The translations under genes were made by a program, and so were the position numbers. Shown here in pieces: positions 60,172-64,000 of a stretch of 64,000 bases of DNA (its first letter is position 1; the number at the start of each line of letters is the position of its first letter). Below the pieces are notes generated by a model. That model saw only the letters and a program-made list of their open reading frames with translations. It was not told where the DNA came from and did no database searches. The DNA comes from Hyunsoonleella flava (GTDB lineage Bacteria > Bacteroidota > Bacteroidia > Flavobacteriales > Flavobacteriaceae). The stretch lies in assembly GCF_004310325.1 (NCBI RefSeq), contig NZ_SIRT01000005.1, forward strand, positions 150,834-214,833, read 5' to 3'.

Positions 60172-62160
60172 TTAGATTAAAGAGGCCTCAGCAACCAGTA
60201 AATCGTTTTTGTCCTCCTTTGCTTTTGAAAGAAAGTCTAATACAGATTGATTACGGTCTAAACCGTTATTAAGCATCACGTTTAAGACTAAAGTAACCGC
60301 AATTCTGGTGCCTGCTTTTTTTACCGCAGTGTTAAATAGTGGCTCAATGTCATCATATGTAACGTCTTTTGCTAACTCCAGTATTTCGGCGCGTACTTTT
60401 AAACGTTTCTCCTCTGGTAAATTGGTGTATTTTTTACCTAATTGCTTTATGATGTCGATAGCTTTTCGCTTAGGCTGATTGTTTTGAGGCTTTTGATTTT
60501 TTGGTTGTTGTGGTTTAATTTTGGCCCAAGTATCCCTTAGCCCAACGGTTTTATTGAACACAAGTTTTTCAGAAGTACTATCATCATCCACATTGAAATA
60601 ACCCAATCTCTGAAATTGGTATCTATCCCCAATTTTAGCCTCTTTTAAACTTGGTTCAACAAAAGCTTCGATTGTTTTTAGAGAATCGGGATTTAAAAAC
60701 TCCATAAAATCCTTGTCTTGATGACTATCAGGTGCTTCATCCTTAAAGAGTCGGTCATACTCTCTAACCTCAGCTTTTATAGCGTGAGCAGTAGACACCC
60801 AATGCAGTGTGCCTTTTACTTTCTTTGAAGTGTCTTCAGAATAAGTACAGTGGATTTCCTTAACCTCTCCATTATCATCCTTAACCACATCTTCTGCTTT
60901 AATGATATACGCATTTTTAAGGCGTACCTCACCTCCTAGTTTTAATCTGAAAAACTTATTACTTGCCTCCTCTTTAAAATCTTCTTTTTCAATATATAAT
61001 TCTCTTGAAAATGGCACTTTTCTATAACCAGCACTTTCATCTTCCTGATTATTTTCAGCATCCATCCACTCTACTTTATCTTCTGGATAATTTGTGATGA
61101 CAAGTTTAACAGGATTTAGAACTGCCATAACCCTTGGTGCGGTTTTGTTCAAATCTTCACGAATACAAAATTCTAAAAGCGATACGTCGATGACATTATC
61201 ACGCTTTGCAACACCAACGGTTTCCACAAACTTTCTTAAAGCTGTAGGCGTGTAGCCTCTTCGTCTTAAACCAGAAATAGTGGGCATTCTAGGGTCGTCC
61301 CATCCGCTTACAATACCGTCTTCCACTAATTTTAGCAGCTTACGCTTACTCATGATGGTATAACTAAGGTTTAAACGGGCAAATTCACGTTGTTTCGGCC
61401 TTAATTTATCTGGGTCAACCACTTGATCTAAAAACCAGTCGTAAAGCTCCCTGTGAGGTTTAAATTCCAAGGAACATAAGGAATGGGAAATCTGTTCAAT
61501 ATAATCGCTCTCGCCATGCGTCCAATCATACATTGGGTAAATACACCAATTATCTCCTGTTCTGTGATGTTCCTTTTTTACTACACGATACATAATAGGA
61601 TCGCGCATCAGCATATTGGTATGTTGCATATCAATTTTAGCACGCAAAATATGCTCACCTTCATCAAATTCACCATCCTTCATGCGCTGAAACAGTTCGA
61701 GGTTCTCTTTAACTGATCTGTTTCTATAAGGGCTATCTACTCCAGGCTCTGTAGGTGTACCTTTTTGTTCTGCCATAGCTTCACTAGATTGCGAATCTAC
61801 GTAGGCCTTTCCTTCCTCTATCAACATAATGGCCCAATCGTATAGCTGCTGAAAATAATCCGAAGAAAATAAAACCTTATCCCATTGGTAACCCAACCAA
61901 GCGATATCGCGCTTAATAGCATCAACATATTCCTGTTCTTCTTTAGCGGGATTTGTATCGTCAAACCTAAGATTTACAGGAGCATTATAATATTCACCCA
62001 AGCCAAAACTAATACCAATAGCTTTGGTGTGGCCAATGTGTAAGTAGCCATTAGGCTCTGGTGGAAATCTAAAATGCAAATCGTCACGCGACATGCCATT
62101 TGCTAAATCTTCCTCTATAATTTGCTCTATAAAATTGAGTGATTTTCTTTCTTCAGACAT
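60172..62160 (-). CDS. glnS: Glutaminyl-tRNA synthetase with C-terminal helical extension
   Basis: 662 residues. The class I motifs are PEPNGYLHIGHTKAI near the N-terminus and MSKRKL in place of KMSKS. The catalytic core and the two-barrel anticodon-binding part extend to about residue 550 and are standard for GlnRS. A Lys/Gln/Pro-rich linker (KPQQPKNQKPQNNQPKRK) then leads to ~95 extra residues (IDIIKQLGKKYTNLPEEKRLKVR onward), predicted helical. They are absent from the ~550-residue enterobacterial enzyme, and they recall the YqeY-type extensions of some GlnRS proteins. It charges tRNA-Gln directly. It is divergent from folB. Confidence 0.95.
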   Translation of the reverse strand: MSEERKSLNFIEQIIEEDLANGMSRDDLHFRFPPEPNGYLHIGHTKAIGISFGLGEYYNAPVNLRFDDTNPAKEEQEYVDAIKRDIAWLGYQWDKVLFSSDYFQQLYDWAIMLIEEGKAYVDSQSSEAMAEQKGTPTEPGVDSPYRNRSVKENLELFQRMKDGEFDEGEHILRAKIDMQHTNMLMRDPIMYRVVKKEHHRTGDNWCIYPMYDWTHGESDYIEQISHSLCSLEFKPHRELYDWFLDQVVDPDKLRPKQREFARLNLSYTIMSKRKLLKLVEDGIVSGWDDPRMPTISGLRRRGYTPTALRKFVETVGVAKRDNVIDVSLLEFCIREDLNKTAPRVMAVLNPVKLVITNYPEDKVEWMDAENNQEDESAGYRKVPFSRELYIEKEDFKEEASNKFFRLKLGGEVRLKNAYIIKAEDVVKDDNGEVKEIHCTYSEDTSKKVKGTLHWVSTAHAIKAEVREYDRLFKDEAPDSHQDKDFMEFLNPDSLKTIEAFVEPSLKEAKIGDRYQFQRLGYFNVDDDSTSEKLVFNKTVGLRDTWAKIKPQQPKNQKPQNNQPKRKAIDIIKQLGKKYTNLPEEKRLKVRAEILELAKDVTYDDIEPLFNTAVKKAGTRIAVTLVLNVMLNNGLDRNQSVLDFLSKAKEDKNDLLVAEASLI

Positions 62161-62246
62161 AAAATATGTTACAATTGGAAGTTTTTAACCCCTTTAAATA
62201 AAATATTGGCAAAATTAGGTAATTTTACCGACTTAAAATCTGTTGT

Positions 62247-62609
62247 ATGGGAATTATAAAGGTTGAAAACATAAGAGTTTTCTCTTATCATGGCTGTTTG
62301 AGAGAAGAGACAAAAATTGGTAGTGACTACCGTGTGGATTTAGAGGTGAAAGCCGATTTACAAAAATCTGCCAAAAGCGATGAGTTAAACGATACAGTTG
62401 ACTATGTGTTTTTAAATAAAGTAGTGCGAGAGGAAATGGACATACCCTCTAAATTGTTGGAAACCGTTGCAAAACGTATTTTAGATAGAATATTTAATGA
62501 AGATGCTTTGGTAAAAAAGGCCACCGTGAGTATAGGCAAACTAAACCCGCCCATTGGTGGCGATGTAGAGGTGGTTACCGTAAAAATGACAGATAAGCGT
62601 AAAAAGTAA
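62247..62609 (+). CDS. folB: Dihydroneopterin aldolase
   Basis: 120 residues, the normal length. GIIKVENIRVFSYHGCLREETKIGSDYRVDLEV is the FolB start, the catalytic Lys is likely in SIGKLNPPIGGDVE, and VDYVFLNKVVREEM corresponds to the family's YxxV/xxI region. It converts dihydroneopterin to 6-hydroxymethyl-dihydropterin and glycolaldehyde in folate synthesis. Divergent from glnS with 86 bp between them; followed by the tRNA-Cys gene. Confidence 0.95.
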   Translation: MGIIKVENIRVFSYHGCLREETKIGSDYRVDLEVKADLQKSAKSDELNDTVDYVFLNKVVREEMDIPSKLLETVAKRILDRIFNEDALVKKATVSIGKLNPPIGGDVEVVTVKMTDKRKK

Positions 62610-62655
62610 TTTTTTGTGAGTAAAAGTCTCAAATTTTTTTACATTTGCAGCACTG

Positions 62656-62683
62656 ATTCCCAATGTCTCGGGAATGACAATTT
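62656..62683. repeat. REP-like short repeat before tRNA-Cys
   Basis: ATTCCC...GGGAAT forms a small hairpin that leads into CGGGAATGACAATTT, identical to the 15-mer at 48771-48785. Confidence 0.5.
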
Positions 62684-62726
62684 CAAAGGTCTATCAAAAT
62701 TTATTTTGATAGATTTCATTTCATAA

Positions 62727-62798
62727 GGCGTCGTGGCCGAGTGGCTTAGGCACAGGTCTGCAAAACCTGCTACAGCGGTTCGATTCCGCTCGACGCCT
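62727..62798 (+). tRNA. tRNA-Cys (anticodon GCA)
   Basis: The cloverleaf can be folded by eye: acceptor GGCGTCG with CGACGCC, D arm GGCCGAGTGGCTTAGGC, anticodon arm CAGGT-CTGCAAA-ACCTG with GCA at the wobble-to-third positions, and T arm AGCGG-TTCGATT-CCGCT. The discriminator base is T, as expected for tRNA-Cys. CCA is not encoded. A terminator follows 6 bp later. Confidence 0.96.
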
Positions 62799-62803
62799 CA
62801 ACT

Positions 62804-62837
62804 AAAAGCTTCCTTTTATATATTGGAAGCTTTTTTT
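62804..62837 (+). terminator. Terminator after tRNA-Cys
   Basis: AAAAGCTTCC pairs with GGAAGCTTTT around an 11-nt A/T loop, followed by more T residues. Confidence 0.85.
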
Positions 62838-63113
62838 GTAATCTCATTTTTTTTGGACACCTGCCACGCTTTTGGGCGTGGTTACTCAATCCTTATAACT
62901 ATCGGGATCGGGAATTTCAAACATAAGGCCTGTACTGAGAGCGCAGTTGAAATATTCAACTCCTTAAGTGGGTGCTGAAAAACCCTAAATTCTGCAAATC
63001 AAGTAAGAAAAGTACTGGTGTAAATTACAACTTTTAGTATTTTTAGCAGTACAACCCATTGAGAACATTTTCTCTATATACAAATAGGTTGGCTAAGTTT
63101 ACCAAATACACCT

Positions 63114-63746
63114 ATGAAACTAATCAAATTCCTTTTACTTTTAACAATTGTTTACTCTTGCAAAACGGATTCTAAAACTGATTTAAAACCCGATTCCGAT
63201 GTAAATGAAACTTATACAATGTATGGCTTTTTAATTGAGGAATTCGTTCATTCTAGTACAATGCTAAAAGACCAAATTGCTGAAAATCTATCAAATGACA
63301 AATTACTTAATGATGACACAACACAAACTTATCATAGTTTAACAACTGAATATTTAAAATATTTGGACAGTGTTTACTGGAAATTATTTGATAAAATAAA
63401 TGATCAATATGACTATAATGGAGAACTCTCAAATAAAGAGTTGATAAACGAATTTTTCTTCAATGGAGAAAAATATAACGAAAAAGCGACTAAATTCATT
63501 TCTAAACTTGAAAGCTATAGAACTGAAATCTTGAAATTGATTACGGATAAGAATTTAGCAGAAAGAGTTCGTAGAGAATTAAATACAGATTCCGTTCAAA
63601 ATCGTGAAGCTAAGAAATTCGACTATCTGAATTATATGTATAAAGATTTACCTTTAATAAGTGTCTTGAGTCATATGAAATACAGAGAAAAAGTTATAAT
63701 TGAATTTGAAAATGACTTCTTAAAAAACAGAATGTTGAATGAATAA
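63114..63746 (+). CDS. Hypothetical lipoprotein, weakly GldM N-domain-like
   Basis: 210 residues. Lipoprotein signal LLLLTIVYSC (lipid Cys16), then KTDSKTD. The body is almost wholly helical and charged. The C-terminal stretch YMYKDLPLISVLSHMKYREKVIIEFENDFL recalls the PLxAVxTxLxKxQxDVxxxExDxL pattern of the GldM/PorM N-terminal helical bundle. However, the protein lacks the transmembrane helix and Ig-like domains of GldM. It is AT-rich and followed by a palindromic repeat and an IS element, so it belongs to an accessory segment. Function unknown. Confidence 0.55.
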   Translation: MKLIKFLLLLTIVYSCKTDSKTDLKPDSDVNETYTMYGFLIEEFVHSSTMLKDQIAENLSNDKLLNDDTTQTYHSLTTEYLKYLDSVYWKLFDKINDQYDYNGELSNKELINEFFFNGEKYNEKATKFISKLESYRTEILKLITDKNLAERVRRELNTDSVQNREAKKFDYLNYMYKDLPLISVLSHMKYREKVIIEFENDFLKNRMLNE

Positions 63747-63757
63747 AACCTACTGTC

Positions 63758-63894
63758 AACAATGTGTTAGCACAATAACGGCTGAATTTCCTAATCGGAA
63801 ATTCAACTCGTTTTGCTAAATTAGGTGCGTCAGCCGAAAGTACTCACGCACTTTCCCGTTACTGACGCTTACACAAAACCGTTGTAGGCAATTT
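63758..63894. repeat. Palindromic attachment-like repeat
   Basis: This GC-richer stretch between a lipoprotein gene and an IS end folds into several hairpins: GAATTTCC with GGAAATTC, and GCGTCAG with CTGACGC, plus outer AACGG and CCGTT. It ends ACCGTTGTAGGCAATTT. The arrangement resembles the palindromes that border orphan genes elsewhere in flavobacteria. The function is unknown. Confidence 0.45.
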
Positions 63895-64000
63895 TGACCC
63901 GTCCTGAATAAAGGCTACATAATTTTAAACATTATGTATAAAAATGACAAAGTAATCAGACGGTATTCAGAACCTTTTAAACTGAAAATTTTAGACGAAC
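63895..64000 (+). mobile_element. Left end of an IS3-type insertion sequence
   Basis: The probable terminal inverted repeat begins TGACCCGTCCTGAATAAAG at 63895, just before the transposase orfA start. The rest of the element lies beyond the window, so the right end and the target duplication cannot be checked. Confidence 0.6.
63934..64000 (+). CDS. IS3-family transposase OrfA, 5' part
   Basis: Only 22 codons are present, cut by the window edge. MYKNDKVIRRYSEPFKLKIL is the usual N-terminus of flavobacterial IS3-group OrfA proteins, which carry a helix-turn-helix that binds the IS ends. Orientation is rightward, so the transposase body lies outside. Confidence 0.7.
   Translation, partial: MYKNDKVIRRYSEPFKLKILDE

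Noticed and set aside
62733..62978. An 81-codon open frame MAEWLRHRSAK...
   Set aside because: It starts inside the tRNA-Cys gene and reads through the terminator. This is a well-known false ORF over tRNA genes.
63758..63894. Classical integron attC site
   Set aside because: The hairpins look attC-like, but the required GTTRRRY / RYYYAAC core pair was not found and no integron integrase is present in the window.

Overview
The window reads as chromosome of a marine-type member of the Bacteroidetes, family Flavobacteriaceae. Supporting evidence is the low GC content, SusC/SusD genes, T9SS (Por) sorting domains of types A and B, promoters of the -33 TTTG / -7 TAnnTTTG kind, A-rich rather than Shine-Dalgarno leaders, and gene families such as DUF4175, head-GIN (DUF2807) and GldM-like proteins.

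Layout. 1-4.9 kb: end of an S41 protease, an OmpA protein, a leucine-rich-repeat protein with a T9SS signal, then a leftward group elaA-like/CDF/rpiB. 4.9-5.5 kb: an AT-rich spacer between divergent rpiB and rnr with a DnaA box and nine co-oriented GTTAA words, a candidate oriC. 5.5-12.4 kb: rnr, a lipoprotein gene nested in inverted repeats, a SulP transporter, and small genes. 12.4-42.9 kb: one large rightward polysaccharide utilization locus. 43-63 kb: housekeeping genes (holB, mnmG, ybeY, gltX, glnS, folB, tRNA-Cys) mixed with envelope proteins. Two parS-like palindromes flank mnmG. The right end carries an orphan lipoprotein gene, a palindromic repeat and the first codons of an IS3-type orfA.

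The PUL looks built for a laminarin-like beta-1,3(1,6)-glucan. A membrane-spanning LuxR-type regulator comes first, then SusC, SusD, a surface protein with three near-identical repeats, an unusual glycosidase fused to a probable outer-membrane barrel, a two-module CBM-like lipoprotein, a GH16 lipoprotein, a large GH149-like phosphorylase, two long GH17 paralogues (one cytoplasmic, one lipoprotein), a GH30 lipoprotein, and two transporter-GH17 pairs. It ends with a T9SS-secreted CBM-like protein. Lipoprotein signals suggest a division of labour: surface binding and endo-cleavage (acidic residues after the lipid cysteine), periplasmic GH17/GH30 trimming, then symport and cytoplasmic phosphorolysis or hydrolysis.

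The strongest regulatory signal is an 11-bp direct repeat (ACCAyAnnATT-like, two units head to tail) found in front of the regulator, in front of susC and in front of the last secreted protein. The latter two also share a long homologous promoter segment. I read this as an autoregulated regulon. Other notable points are a REP-type element translated in frame inside gltX, a structured repeat upstream of gltX, and strong hairpins inside the PUL that probably tune expression of downstream genes.
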